Shown here piece by piece: positions 30,371-38,961 of a stretch of DNA of 64,000 nt. Every line of letters starts with the position of its first letter. Position 1 is the first letter of the stretch. The translations under genes and the position numbers were made by a program. This stretch comes from Kitasatospora sp. NBC_00240 (lineage in GTDB: Bacteria; Actinomycetota; Actinomycetes; Streptomycetales; Streptomycetaceae), in assembly GCF_026342405.1 (NCBI RefSeq), contig NZ_JAPEMU010000001.1, positions 1,736,001-1,800,000 of the forward strand, given 5' to 3'. The notes under the pieces were generated by a model. That model was given only the letters and a program-made list of their open reading frames with translations. It made no database searches and was not told the DNA's origin.

Positions 30371-31870
30371 ATGACGGCGGTCGAGGACATCCAGGACACC
30401 GGGACGACCCCGGAGACGGTCGAGTACGGTCCGGGCATCGACCCCGAACGGCTGGCGCTCTGCCTCGACGTGCTCGCCGAGCTGGACCAGCTCGACGTGG
30501 ACCACCCCGACGCGATCACCGTGCGGCAGGCCGTGGGCGGCGTCTTCCGTACCCTCAAGCAGCGCCGCCGCCAGGAGATGCGGGCCCGCAAGACGGCCAA
30601 CGACCGCGCCGTGACGGCCGCCACGGCCACCGGCGCTCCCGGGCGGATCGACGACGAGACGGCCGGCGCCTTCGGCCTCACCACCGTCACCACCACCGAG
30701 ATCGCCGGCGTCCTGGAGCGTCCGCGCTCCTGCTACACCTGCAAGCAGCGGTACGTCGAGGTGGACGCCTTCTACCACCAGCTCTGCCAGTCCTGCGCGA
30801 AGCTCAACCACAGCCGCCGGGACGCCCACGCCGACCTGACCGGCAGGCGCGCGCTGCTGACCGGCGGCCGGGCGAAGATCGGGATGTACATCGCGCTGCG
30901 GCTGCTGCGCGACGGCGCCCACACCACCATCACCACGCGCTTCCCCAACGACGCGATCCGCCGCTTCAAGGCGATGCCGGACAGCGCGGAGTGGCTGCAC
31001 CGGCTGAAGATCGTCGGGATCGACCTGCGTGACCCGGCCCAGGTGATGGCGCTGGCCGACGAGGTCGCCGCCGACGGGCCGCTGGACATCCTGATCAACA
31101 ACGCCGCGCAGACCGTGCGCCGGCCCCCGGAGTCGTACCGCGAGCTGGTCACCGCCGAGTCGGCGCCGCTGCCGCTCGGCGAGCTGCCGCAGTCCACCAC
31201 CATCGGGCGCTTCGGCAGCGGCAGCGTCGAGCTGCCCGCCCTGCCCGGCCAGGCCACCGGCGGCAGCGAGCGGCTGAGCGCCGAGGACGTCACCTCCCTC
31301 GCCCTGGTCTCCGGCTCCGCCTCGCCGGCCCGGATCGAGGCCGGCACGGCCATCGACGCCGGCGGCCTGGTGCCGGACCTGGCACCGACCAACAGCTGGG
31401 TCCAGACGGTCAGCGAGGTGGGCCCGATGGAGCTGCTGGAGGTCCAGCTCTGCAACTCCACCGCGCCGTTCATCCTGATCAGCCGGCTGCGCCCGGCGAT
31501 GGCCGCCTCGTCGGCCCGCCGCAAGTACGTGGTGAACGTCTCCGCGATGGAGGGCGTCTTCAGCCGCGGCTACAAGGGCGCCGGCCACCCGCACACCAAC
31601 ATGGCCAAGGCCGCGCTGAACATGCTGACCCGCACCAGCGCCAAGGAGATGCTGGAGAGCGACGGCATCCTGATGACCGCCGTCGACACCGGCTGGATCA
31701 CCGACGAGCGTCCGCACCCCGACAAGATGCGGCTCGCCGCCGAGGGCTTCCACGCCCCGCTGGACCTGGTCGACGGCGCCGCGCGGGTCTACGACCCCAT
31801 CGTCCGCGGCGAGTTGGGCGAGGACCTGTACGGCTGCTTCCTCAAGGACTACGCCCAGTCCACCTGGTGA
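30371..31870 (+). CDS. SDR-family protein with N-terminal zinc-finger-like motif
   Basis: 499 residues. A helical N-terminal part (1-110) is followed by a four-cysteine cluster, CYTC (residues about 118-121) and CQSC, likely a zinc knuckle. The SDR domain starts near 155: TGGRAKIGMYIALRLL (NAD(P) binding), ILINNAAQTVRR, VVNVSAMEG. In the position of the catalytic YxxxK the sequence is TNMAK, so the lysine is there but the tyrosine is threonine; normal SDR chemistry is doubtful. An insert of about 100 residues separates NNAAQT and the SAMEG strand. ATG 30371 with AAGGAAG upstream. Function unknown. Confidence 0.8.
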   Translation: MTAVEDIQDTGTTPETVEYGPGIDPERLALCLDVLAELDQLDVDHPDAITVRQAVGGVFRTLKQRRRQEMRARKTANDRAVTAATATGAPGRIDDETAGAFGLTTVTTTEIAGVLERPRSCYTCKQRYVEVDAFYHQLCQSCAKLNHSRRDAHADLTGRRALLTGGRAKIGMYIALRLLRDGAHTTITTRFPNDAIRRFKAMPDSAEWLHRLKIVGIDLRDPAQVMALADEVAADGPLDILINNAAQTVRRPPESYRELVTAESAPLPLGELPQSTTIGRFGSGSVELPALPGQATGGSERLSAEDVTSLALVSGSASPARIEAGTAIDAGGLVPDLAPTNSWVQTVSEVGPMELLEVQLCNSTAPFILISRLRPAMAASSARRKYVVNVSAMEGVFSRGYKGAGHPHTNMAKAALNMLTRTSAKEMLESDGILMTAVDTGWITDERPHPDKMRLAAEGFHAPLDLVDGAARVYDPIVRGELGEDLYGCFLKDYAQSTW

Positions 31871-31910
31871 CACCCGCACCGCCCGCCTCGACCGTCCCAG
31901 GGAGGGACCG

Positions 31911-32366
31911 ATGACCGTCGCACCGATCCTCGGAGTCGGCGTGATCGTGCCCACCGGGACGGGCGAGGTGCTGCTCGGCCGTCGCATCACGGCGGGCGAG
32001 CAGCCCACCTGGGGCCTGCCCGGCGGCAAGGTCGACCAGCCGGGCGAGTCCTTCGAGCAGGCCGCCGCCCGGGAGTTGGCCGAGGAGACCGGCATCGAGC
32101 TGCCGGCCGGCGCCATGCGCGTACTGGCGGTGCTGCTGGACCATCAGCTCGGCCGCCCCCGGCTGACGGCCGCCGTGCTGGCGCCGCCGAGCACCGCACC
32201 CGCCGAGGTCACCGAACCGCACAGCTGCGCGGGCTGGGAACGCTTCGGGACGGACGCGCTGCCGAGCCCGCTGTTCCACCCGTCGGGGCTGGTGCTCGGC
32301 CGCTGGCTCCCCGGCCGGGCCGCCCTGCCGGACGCCACCTACGCCTATCCGGTCGCTCGGGGCTGA
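31911..32366 (+). CDS. NUDIX hydrolase
   Basis: 151 residues. The Nudix box GGKVDQPGESFEQAAARELAEETGI (quoted as GGKVDQPGES and RELAEETGI) has the catalytic REx2EE core; one extra residue sits between the first glycine and glutamate compared with the textbook Gx5E. Nudix enzymes cleave nucleoside diphosphates linked to another group. Substrate specificity cannot be read. ATG 31911 has GGGAGG upstream. It follows the SDR gene by 40 nt and may be co-transcribed. Confidence 0.9.
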   Translation: MTVAPILGVGVIVPTGTGEVLLGRRITAGEQPTWGLPGGKVDQPGESFEQAAARELAEETGIELPAGAMRVLAVLLDHQLGRPRLTAAVLAPPSTAPAEVTEPHSCAGWERFGTDALPSPLFHPSGLVLGRWLPGRAALPDATYAYPVARG

Positions 32367-32412
32367 GCCCTGAGGACTCCGAGCCCCGAAGACTCCGAGC
32401 CCCGAGGACTCC
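32365..32412. repeat. Three 16-bp tandem repeats after the NUDIX gene
   Basis: GAGCCCCGAGGACTCC three times with one mismatch in each of the first two copies; the first copy overlaps the NUDIX stop codon. No function seen. Confidence 0.85.
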
Positions 32413-32524
32413 GGACGAACCGTCAGAATCCCTGCCTCCCAGGCCCGTTCCGCCCCGGCGGAGGGGGCCTGAGCTGTATCCGGACGGTAAATTCTCCGCG
32501 GGCGGGGTTGCGCAATCGCCCAAC

Positions 32525-32543
32525 TCAGGTAAGCCTTACCTGA
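32525..32543 (+). promoter_or_regulatory. Iron-box-like operator before the DoxX gene
   Basis: TCAGGTAAG-C-CTTACCTGA, a perfect 9-bp dyad of 19 bp total, matching the IdeR/DmdR/DtxR iron box (TTAGGTTAGGCTAACCTAA type) in about 14 of 19 positions. It ends 27 nt before the GTG, where a repressor would block transcription when iron is plentiful. Confidence 0.75.
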
Positions 32544-32570
32544 AAATCCCCGTCTGTCAGGAGCACCTCA

Positions 32571-33029
32571 GTGTCTCTCGTCCCCCGCGAATCCGTCGAG
32601 ACCGCGCGGCCGTACGTCCTCGGCCTCTTCCGGATCGTCGTCGGACTGCTCTTCGTCTGCCACGGCGCCGCCTCGCTGTTCGGCGTCCTCGGCGGGGCCA
32701 AGGGCGGCGGCGCCGTGCCCGCGCTGAGCTGGCCCGGCTGGTACGCGGCGGTGATCCAACTGGTCGCCGGCGGACTGGTGCTGCTCGGTCTGGCCACCAG
32801 AACGTCCGCCCTGCTCTGCTCGGGCTCGATGGCGTACGCCTACTTCTCGGTGCACCAGGAGCACGCGCTCTGGCCGCTGCAGAACGGCGGCGAGGGATCG
32901 GTGCTGTTCTGCTGGACCTTCCTGCTGATCGCCGTGGTCGGGCCGGGCAGCCTGGCCCTGGACGGCGTCCTGGCCCGCCGCGGCTTCAGGCCCCCCGCCC
33001 GCACCGAGCAGCCGCCGGCCGTGGCCTGA
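32571..33029 (+). CDS. DoxX family membrane protein, probably iron-regulated
   Basis: 152 residues with four hydrophobic helices and the family pattern LFRIVVGLLFVCHGAASLFG at the start and ATRTSALLCSGSMAYAYF in the middle. DoxX proteins are small inner-membrane proteins linked to respiration or redox balance; the reaction is not established. GTG 32571 is preceded by CAGGAG. The iron-box-like palindrome just upstream implies induction in iron starvation. Confidence 0.87.
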   Translation: MSLVPRESVETARPYVLGLFRIVVGLLFVCHGAASLFGVLGGAKGGGAVPALSWPGWYAAVIQLVAGGLVLLGLATRTSALLCSGSMAYAYFSVHQEHALWPLQNGGEGSVLFCWTFLLIAVVGPGSLALDGVLARRGFRPPARTEQPPAVA

Positions 33030-33060
33030 CCGAGGCCGCGGCCGCCCCGCAGGACGGGGG

Positions 33061-33176
33061 CCGGCCCGGGGCGGGCCCGGGCCGAGCGGGGCTGAGGGGC
33101 CTCGGGTCCGCCCGGCGGCCGCCCGGCCGGCCGGCCCGGGGCGGGCCATGCACCAGGGCCTCAGCCCCGCTCGGCC
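33061..33176. repeat. Nested direct and inverted repeats at the end of trpF
   Basis: A 17-bp sequence is present twice in the same direction (33061-33077 and 33131-33147), and an 18-bp sequence is present inverted (33080-33097 with 33159-33176). The inverted arm includes the last codons of trpF. The pair could fold as a long-loop terminator for the convergent DoxX and trpF genes, or be left from a duplication. Confidence 0.7.
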
Positions 33177-33793
33177 GCCCGGACCTGCCGGAGGAACTCC
33201 TCGATCAGCTCGGGGCTCTTCACCCCGCGCCGAACCTCCACCCCGCTCGACACGTCCACGCCCCACGGACGGGCCAGCGCCACGGCCTCGGCGACGTTCG
33301 CCGGAGCCAGGCCGCCGGCCAGCATCCACCGGCCGCCCGGCGGGGCCTCGCCCAGCGCGGACCAGTCCCAGCTCTCGCCCGAGCCCGGGACGGGCGAGTC
33401 GAGCAGCAGCAGGTCCTCGCCGAAGTCGCCGCAGGACGCCCCGGCCGCGGCGTCCGCGGACGTGGCCCGCACCAGGGTCAGCCCCAGGTCGCGCAGGTCG
33501 GCGAAGGCCGAGGCCGGGTGGTCGCCGTGCAACTGGACGGCGCCGACCCCGGCCTCCCGCGCGTCCCGCCTCACCTGGTCGAGCGGCTCGTCCCGGAAGA
33601 CGGCCACCGTGAGCACCCCTTCGGGCACCGCCGCGACCAGCCGGCGGGCCTGCTCCGGGCTCACCCGGCGCGGGCTCGCGGTCAGGACGAACCCGACCGC
33701 GTCCGCGCCGGCCCGTACCGCCGCCTCGACGTCCTGGGTGGTGCTCAGGCCACAGATCTTCACGAACACGCCGGCCGTTCCTCCTCCGCTCAC
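33161..33793 (-). CDS. trpF: Phosphoribosylanthranilate isomerase
   Basis: 210 residues, a TrpF TIM barrel: FVKICGL (catalytic cysteine), ADAVGFVLTASPRRV, VQLHGD, the LLLDSPVPGSGESWDW segment with the catalytic aspartate and WMLAGGLAPANV plus VDVSSGVEV (phosphate binding). It performs the third step of tryptophan synthesis. Many actinomycetes, including streptomycetes, use the bifunctional PriA instead, and this gene is not next to other trp genes. GTG 33793 has GGAGCGGAA upstream. Confidence 0.9.
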   Translation of the reverse strand: MSGGGTAGVFVKICGLSTTQDVEAAVRAGADAVGFVLTASPRRVSPEQARRLVAAVPEGVLTVAVFRDEPLDQVRRDAREAGVGAVQLHGDHPASAFADLRDLGLTLVRATSADAAAGASCGDFGEDLLLLDSPVPGSGESWDWSALGEAPPGGRWMLAGGLAPANVAEAVALARPWGVDVSSGVEVRRGVKSPELIEEFLRQVRAAERG

Positions 33794-33895
33794 CGCTGCA
33801 GTTCCGCTCCCACTCTGGCAGGCGGCGGGCCGCCCGCGCGATCCGGCCCCCGGCGCGGGCGGGGCCGGCCCGGGCGGTGGGAGGGAAGGTCCTCG

Positions 33896-34855
33896 TCAGC
33901 CCAGCCGGCGGACCGGCGAACCCGCGAGGAAGGCCACGATGTCCTCGACGGCCTGGCCGTAGTACGTCCGGTAGTTGCCGCGGGACACGTACCCGAGATG
34001 CGGGGTGGCCAGCAGTCGCGGCGCCGTGCGCATCGGGTGGTCCGCCGGGAGCGGTTCGATGTCGAAGACGTCCACGCCGGCCCCGGCGATGGTGCCCGCG
34101 CGCAGGGCCGCGAGCAGCGCGTCCTGGTCGACGATCGCCGCCCTGGAGGTGTTGACCAGGTAGCCGGTGGGCCGCATCAGCCCCAGCTCGGCGGCGCCGA
34201 GCAGGCCCCGGGTGCGCTCGCCGAGGGCGAGGTGGATCGAGACGAAGTCGCTCGACGCCAGCAACTCCTCCTTCGAGGCGGCCAGGCCCACCCCGACCTC
34301 CTCGGCACGCTCCTCGGTGAGGTTCTGGCTCCAGGCCGTCACCTCCATCCCGAAGGCGAGGCCGACCTGGGCCACCCGGCTGCCGATCTTGCCGAGCCCC
34401 AGCAGGCCCAGGCGGCTGCCGTGCAGGTCGGCGCCGAGGGTGGACTGCCAGGGGCCGCCCTCGCGCAGGGCGGTGGCCTCGGCCACGACGCCGCGCGCGA
34501 GCCCGAGCAGCAGCGCCCAGGTGTGCTCGACGGGCGGCGTCGACGAGCTGGCGGTGCCGCACACGGTGACGCCGTGCCGCTCGGCGGCGGCGTGGTCGAT
34601 GACGGAGTTGCGCATGCCGGAGGCGATCAGCAGTCGCAGCGCGGGCAGCCTGGCGAACAGCGAGGCGGGGAAGGCCACCCGCTCGCGCAGCGTCACGACG
34701 ATGTCGAAGCCGTCCAGTGCGGCGGCGAGTTCGTCCTCGGTCCCGAAGTGCTGGGGGAAGGTGACCACGTCGACCGAGTCGGCCACCGGCGACCAGTCGG
34801 CGACGGTGGTCGCGACCGACTGGAAGTCGTCGAGGACGGCGCAGCGGAGTTTCAT
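33896..34855 (-). CDS. D-2-hydroxyacid dehydrogenase family protein
   Basis: 319 residues. The NAD-binding motif GLLGLGKIGSRVA is at about 147-160, the catalytic triad region follows as NTSRAAIVDQDAL (arginine), DVFDIEPLP (glutamate) and TPHLGYVS (histidine). Substrates in the family include glycerate, lactate and phosphoglycerate; none can be singled out. ATG 34855 was chosen since GGAGAG sits ahead of it; ATG 34870 would place the start in that site. It is a single gene facing away from trpF's promoter. Confidence 0.88.
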   Translation of the reverse strand: MKLRCAVLDDFQSVATTVADWSPVADSVDVVTFPQHFGTEDELAAALDGFDIVVTLRERVAFPASLFARLPALRLLIASGMRNSVIDHAAAERHGVTVCGTASSSTPPVEHTWALLLGLARGVVAEATALREGGPWQSTLGADLHGSRLGLLGLGKIGSRVAQVGLAFGMEVTAWSQNLTEERAEEVGVGLAASKEELLASSDFVSIHLALGERTRGLLGAAELGLMRPTGYLVNTSRAAIVDQDALLAALRAGTIAGAGVDVFDIEPLPADHPMRTAPRLLATPHLGYVSRGNYRTYYGQAVEDIVAFLAGSPVRRLG

Positions 34856-35084
34856 GTCGGCTCTCTCCATCGGTGAGGTCCCGGCGGGATCGGGTCGGGG
34901 CCGGGCGCGGCCGCCGCGACCGGCTGTCAGGTCCTATCCGATCACGCCGTCGGGCGCCCCGTTCACCCGGCCCCGGCGGGCCGCCCGGGCACCGACGGCT
35001 CGTCAGCACCCGGGCAGGCGTGCGGAGCACTCGGCCGGCCCGGCCGGGCCGCTCCCCGCCTCCCCCGCGCTACCGGTGGCCCCG

Positions 35085-36176
35085 CTACCCGCCCGTCCGG
35101 GGCAGGTTGTCGACGTTGGCGGCGGGCTCGCCACGGCGGACGGCGCCGGGGGCGCGGCGGACGGGGTGGTCGGCCTTCGGGGCGGAGGAGAGCTGCCAGG
35201 GCACGCTGATCACCATCACGCCCGGGGTGAACAGCAGCCGGCTCTTCAGCCAGAGCGCGGACTGGTTGTGCAGCAGGTGCTCCCACCAGTGCCCGACCAC
35301 GTACTCCGGGATGAACACCGCCACCGCCTCCTGCGGGTTGGCCCGCCGGTACTCCCGGACGTAGCCGACCACCGGCTTGGTGATCTCGCGGTACGGCGAG
35401 TCCAGCACTTTCAGCGGCACCCGAACGTCAAAGGCCGCCCACTGCTCCTTCAGCGCGTCGACGGCGTCCTTCTCGACCGCGACGCTGAGCGCCTCCAGGG
35501 TGTCGGGCCGGAACGCCTGGGCGTAGCCGAGCGCCCGCAGGGTGGGCTTGTGCAGCTTGGCGACCAGGACGATCCCGTGCACCTTGGACGGGCGGACCGA
35601 CTCGGCGTGCAGGTCGTCCACGGCCAGTTCGGCGGCGACGGCGTCGTAGTGCCGGCGGATGCCGCGCATCATCAGCCGGAGCAGCAGGGCGGCGACCACG
35701 GCGAGCCAGGCACCCTGGGTGAACTTGGTCAGCAGCACGATCACCAGCACCAGGGCGGTGGTGACGGCACCGAAGCGGTTGATGATCCGGGCCCGGTGCG
35801 CGGCGCCGCGGATCGCAGGGGCCTGCTCGGTGCGCAGCAGCCGGTTCCAGTGCCGGACCTTCCAGCGGCCGAAGTCGAAGAACGCCGCCACCACCATGGC
35901 CGCGATGGGGATCACCGCCATCGTGATGTTCGTCGGCGTCACGGCCGTGATCACCATCAGCGCCACCACACAGGCGGCCACCCACGGCGTCAGGTAGAGG
36001 AACGCGGTGCCGCCGACGGTGAGCACCAGCAGGATCTCCTGGGTGGCGTAGGCCACCGAGGACAGCGGGTCGGAGGCGAAGATCGGCAGGGCCAGGCGCT
36101 TGGGGAGCAGGGTCTCCCCCAGCTCCTCGCTGCGCATGGCTCTACCGATCACCAGGCGCTTGAGCACCTGCGGCAC
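35085..36176 (-). CDS. APC-family permease, internally deleted
   Basis: About 363 residues, whereas relatives have around 650. The start (RLVIGRAMRSEELGETLLPKRLALPIFASDPLSSVAY, in part) and the soluble C-terminus (RHWNRLLRTEQAPAIRG; VLVAKLHKPTLRAL; EYVVGHWWEHLLHNQSAL) match a common actinomycete APC permease, but most membrane helices between are missing; about four or five remain. The frame is kept across the join. A working transporter is unlikely, so this may be a pseudogene by in-frame deletion. The start (GTG 36176) is uncertain and has no good ribosome-binding site. Confidence 0.7.
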   Translation of the reverse strand: MPQVLKRLVIGRAMRSEELGETLLPKRLALPIFASDPLSSVAYATQEILLVLTVGGTAFLYLTPWVAACVVALMVITAVTPTNITMAVIPIAAMVVAAFFDFGRWKVRHWNRLLRTEQAPAIRGAAHRARIINRFGAVTTALVLVIVLLTKFTQGAWLAVVAALLLRLMMRGIRRHYDAVAAELAVDDLHAESVRPSKVHGIVLVAKLHKPTLRALGYAQAFRPDTLEALSVAVEKDAVDALKEQWAAFDVRVPLKVLDSPYREITKPVVGYVREYRRANPQEAVAVFIPEYVVGHWWEHLLHNQSALWLKSRLLFTPGVMVISVPWQLSSAPKADHPVRRAPGAVRRGEPAANVDNLPRTGG

Positions 36177-36468
36177 GTTGAACGCATCGGCGAGCGTATG
36201 CGGCCGCGGCCCCGCGACCGGGGCTCCGTGCCCCGCCCGGCGCGTCGCCGGTTCACCCGCCCGGAGGAGCGTTTCCGCAGGCCGTGGGCCTGCGGACGCG
36301 ATCGGACGGGAGCCGTGCGGGGTGCCTCGGCGACGGGTCGCCACCCGGCGTCCGGCCCGCGTCCCGCTCCTGCCGCCAAGGCGGGACGAGTGGTTCCGCC
36401 TGGGCCCGACCGGGCATCAATTCCCCTGCGCCGAAGGCGTACTGAGTTCCAACCAGGGGGGATGCACC

Positions 36469-37362
36469 ATGTTCTACTTCGCCGTCCTGCTCCTTGTCGC
36501 CGGCATCGCGCTGCTCGTGCTCAAACGCCGCTCGATCGTCGGGTTCCGCTTCGCGACCCTCACCGGCCTGCTGACCGGCGCCCTGGGGCTGCTGCTGGCC
36601 CTCAGTTCGTTCACCTACATCGTCGAGCCGTACGAGGTGGGGGTCCCGACCTCGCTCGGTTCGGTGGGCGGGACCTGGAAACCGGGGCTGCACCTCAAGT
36701 CGCCGCTGACCGAGGTCACCGCTTTCTCGACCCGGCCGTCCGACCTCAACCTCACCGGCGACGACACCGTGGAGGTGCGCTCCTCCGAGGGCGGGGTGCT
36801 GTACGTCGACCTCACCGTGAAGTGGGCGATCGACCCCGAGCACACGCTCGCCCTCTACAAACTGTCCGGCAGCGCCGCCAACGTCCAGCAGCGGCTGGTG
36901 TACCCGGACACCCGGGAGATCGTCCGCAACGTCTTCGCCAAGCACACCAGCGTCGAGGGCTACGCGACCCAGCGGGAGGCGATCAGCGCCGAGATGGAGT
37001 CGCTGATCACCGAGCGGCTGTCCCCGCGCGGCATCATCGTGAACAGCGTGAACCTGCGCAACGTCAAGCCGAGCGACGTGCTGCAGAAGGCGATCGACCA
37101 GAAGATCCAGCAGGACCAGGCGACCCAACAGGCCGCCGCCGCCGTCCTGACCGCGAAGGCGGAGGCCGAGAAGCGCAAGATCGAGGCCGAGAGCACGGCC
37201 GCGGCCAACACGGTGATCGCCAACTCACTGACCGACAAGATCCTGCTGAGCCAGTGCTACGAGGCCTTCAGGGCGGCCGCCGAGAAGAACCCGGTGTACG
37301 CCAGCCCCTGCGGCTCGGGCGCCGGCAGCTCCCCGCTGATCGTGGACGGCACCAAGCGGTAG
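36469..37362 (+). CDS. SPFH/prohibitin-like membrane protein
   Basis: 297 residues. Two N-terminal hydrophobic segments (2-17 and about 25-48) are followed by an SPFH domain: VEPYEVGVPTSLGSVGGTWKPGLHLKSP (in part), YVDLTVKWAID, and GIIVNSVNLRNVKPSDVLQKAI. A charged alanine/glutamate coiled coil (AKAEAEKRKIEAESTAAAN) comes next. Such proteins form ring-like scaffolds at the membrane and influence protease or lipid organisation. ATG 36469 has AGGGGGGA upstream. It is divergent from the truncated permease gene. Confidence 0.88.
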   Translation: MFYFAVLLLVAGIALLVLKRRSIVGFRFATLTGLLTGALGLLLALSSFTYIVEPYEVGVPTSLGSVGGTWKPGLHLKSPLTEVTAFSTRPSDLNLTGDDTVEVRSSEGGVLYVDLTVKWAIDPEHTLALYKLSGSAANVQQRLVYPDTREIVRNVFAKHTSVEGYATQREAISAEMESLITERLSPRGIIVNSVNLRNVKPSDVLQKAIDQKIQQDQATQQAAAAVLTAKAEAEKRKIEAESTAAANTVIANSLTDKILLSQCYEAFRAAAEKNPVYASPCGSGAGSSPLIVDGTKR

Positions 37363-37478
37363 GCCGCCGCCACCCGGCGAACCGCTCCGGGCGCGGGGCC
37401 CACCCCCGCGCCCGGGGCGGGAGGGCCCGCCGTGCCCGCCCCGACGGGGCCGGTCCGGGCCGTTGCTAGGCTGCGGGC

Positions 37479-38075
37479 GTGGCCCTTCCCAGCATCCGGA
37501 GCGTGCGCGCCCTGCACGCGAAGTACGCACCCAGCGGCGAGGACCTCGCCCGGGTGCTCACGCACTGCGAGATCGTGGCGCGGATCGCCGTCCGGCTCGC
37601 CGAACGCGCCGGCCCCGGGGTGGACGTCGACCTCGTGGAGATCGGCGCGCTGCTCCACGACATCGGCGTCCACCGGGTCGGCGGCGGCGCCTACATCCGC
37701 CACGGCGTCCTGGGGCACGAGATCCTCCGCGCCGAGGGCCTGCCGGAGGAGCTGTGCCGGTTCGCCTCCTGCCACACCGGGGTCGGCCTGACCCGCCACG
37801 ACATCGAGAGCCAGGGCCTGCCGATCCCTGTCGGCGACTACCTCGCGGTGAGCGTGGAGGAGCGCCTGGTGATGTACGCGGACAAGTTCCACTCCAAGAG
37901 CACCCCGCCGAGGTTCCTGGACGCGGACGCCTACGCCGGCCAGGTCGCGCGTTTCGGGGCCGACAAGGTCACCGCCTTCCACGCGCTGACCGCCGAATTC
38001 GGCCGGCCGGACCTGACCGGCCTGGTCGCCGAGTACGGTCACGCCCACCAGCAGGGCTCGACCCTGCGGGTGTGA
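37479..38075 (+). CDS. HD-domain phosphohydrolase
   Basis: 198 residues. Metal-binding HD signature: H30 (THCEIVARIAV), the HD pair in ALLHDIGVHR, and further histidines (IRHGVLGHEIL; FASCHTGVG), ending with an aspartate in VMYADKFHSK. HD proteins cleave phosphate from nucleotides or cyclic nucleotides. Substrate unknown. GTG 37479 probably starts a leaderless mRNA, since TAGGCT, a -10-like sequence, lies 8 nt upstream and no Shine-Dalgarno is visible. Confidence 0.85.
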   Translation: MALPSIRSVRALHAKYAPSGEDLARVLTHCEIVARIAVRLAERAGPGVDVDLVEIGALLHDIGVHRVGGGAYIRHGVLGHEILRAEGLPEELCRFASCHTGVGLTRHDIESQGLPIPVGDYLAVSVEERLVMYADKFHSKSTPPRFLDADAYAGQVARFGADKVTAFHALTAEFGRPDLTGLVAEYGHAHQQGSTLRV

Positions 38076-38147
38076 GGCCGGGGCCGCCGACGGGCGGATG
38101 GGGCGGGCCGACGGACGCGGGTGGGCCCGGGCGGCGGCGGACGACCC

Positions 38148-38834
38148 TCAGGCGGCGACCGGCGACCCGGCCAGGCCCTGCTTGATCCGGCGGCTGACGT
38201 CGTCGGCCAGGATCTCGGGGAGCCCTCGCTCCAGTCCGTCCAGTGCCTGCTCGGCCACCGCCGCCGGGTCGGTCTTGCGGTCGGCGGGGATGTGGGCGGC
38301 CATGTCGGTGTCCATGAAGCCCACGTGCAGCGCGGAGACGGCGATGCCGCGGGGTGCCAGCTCCTCGCGGGCGGCCCCGGTCAGCGCCCAGGCGGCGGCC
38401 TTGGCCGCGCTGTAGGCGCCGTGCTCCGGCAGGTGCAGCCAGGACAGCGCCGAGAGCACGTTGAGGACGGCGCCGCCGCCGTTGGCCTCGATCACCGGCG
38501 CGAACGCCCGGGTGACCAGGAGCGGGCCGAAGAAGTTGGTCTCCATCTCGAACCGCACCGTCGCCTCCTCGCCGGCGATCAGCGGGGTGGCGGTGGCGAC
38601 CCCGGCGTTGTTGACCAGCACCGTCACGTCGGTGGCGAGGCGCGCGGCGGCCGCGACGGACTCGGGGTCGGCCAGGTCCAGGTGCAGCGGCACGGCGCCC
38701 GCCACGTCCACCTCCTGCGGCCGGCGGGCCGCCGCGTACACCTTGGCGCCGCGTCCGAGCAGCTGGCTGGTGAGGTGCCGGCCGAGGCCTCGGTTGGCGC
38801 CGGTGACGATGACGACGGAGTTCTTGAGGTCCAT
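38148..38834 (-). CDS. Short-chain dehydrogenase/reductase
   Basis: 228 residues, a classical SDR: TGANRGLGRHL (cofactor), LVNNAGVAT, VLSALSW, and the catalytic YSAAK. ATG 38834. The family reduces or oxidises alcohol/carbonyl groups with NAD(P); substrate unknown. The gene is divergent from a TetR regulator with a dyad between, so it is probably the regulator's target. Confidence 0.9.
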   Translation of the reverse strand: MDLKNSVVIVTGANRGLGRHLTSQLLGRGAKVYAAARRPQEVDVAGAVPLHLDLADPESVAAAARLATDVTVLVNNAGVATATPLIAGEEATVRFEMETNFFGPLLVTRAFAPVIEANGGGAVLNVLSALSWLHLPEHGAYSAAKAAAWALTGAAREELAPRGIAVSALHVGFMDTDMAAHIPADRKTDPAAVAEQALDGLERGLPEILADDVSRRIKQGLAGSPVAA

Positions 38835-38888
38835 GGTTCGCTCTTCCCGGGCGGGCGGTGGCCGCCGTCCGGGCGGCCACCGCATGAA

Positions 38889-38908
38889 TAGATTCTGCCC
38901 ATAATCTA
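38889..38908. promoter_or_regulatory. Probable TetR operator
   Basis: TAGATT, 8 nt, AATCTA: a perfect 6-bp dyad in the A+T-rich region between the divergent SDR and TetR genes, where a repressor would control both. Confidence 0.65.
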
Positions 38909-38961
38909 AACAGACCCGTAGGATAGATGGCAAACGACATCCAATCCAGGGAGGTGGCCGC

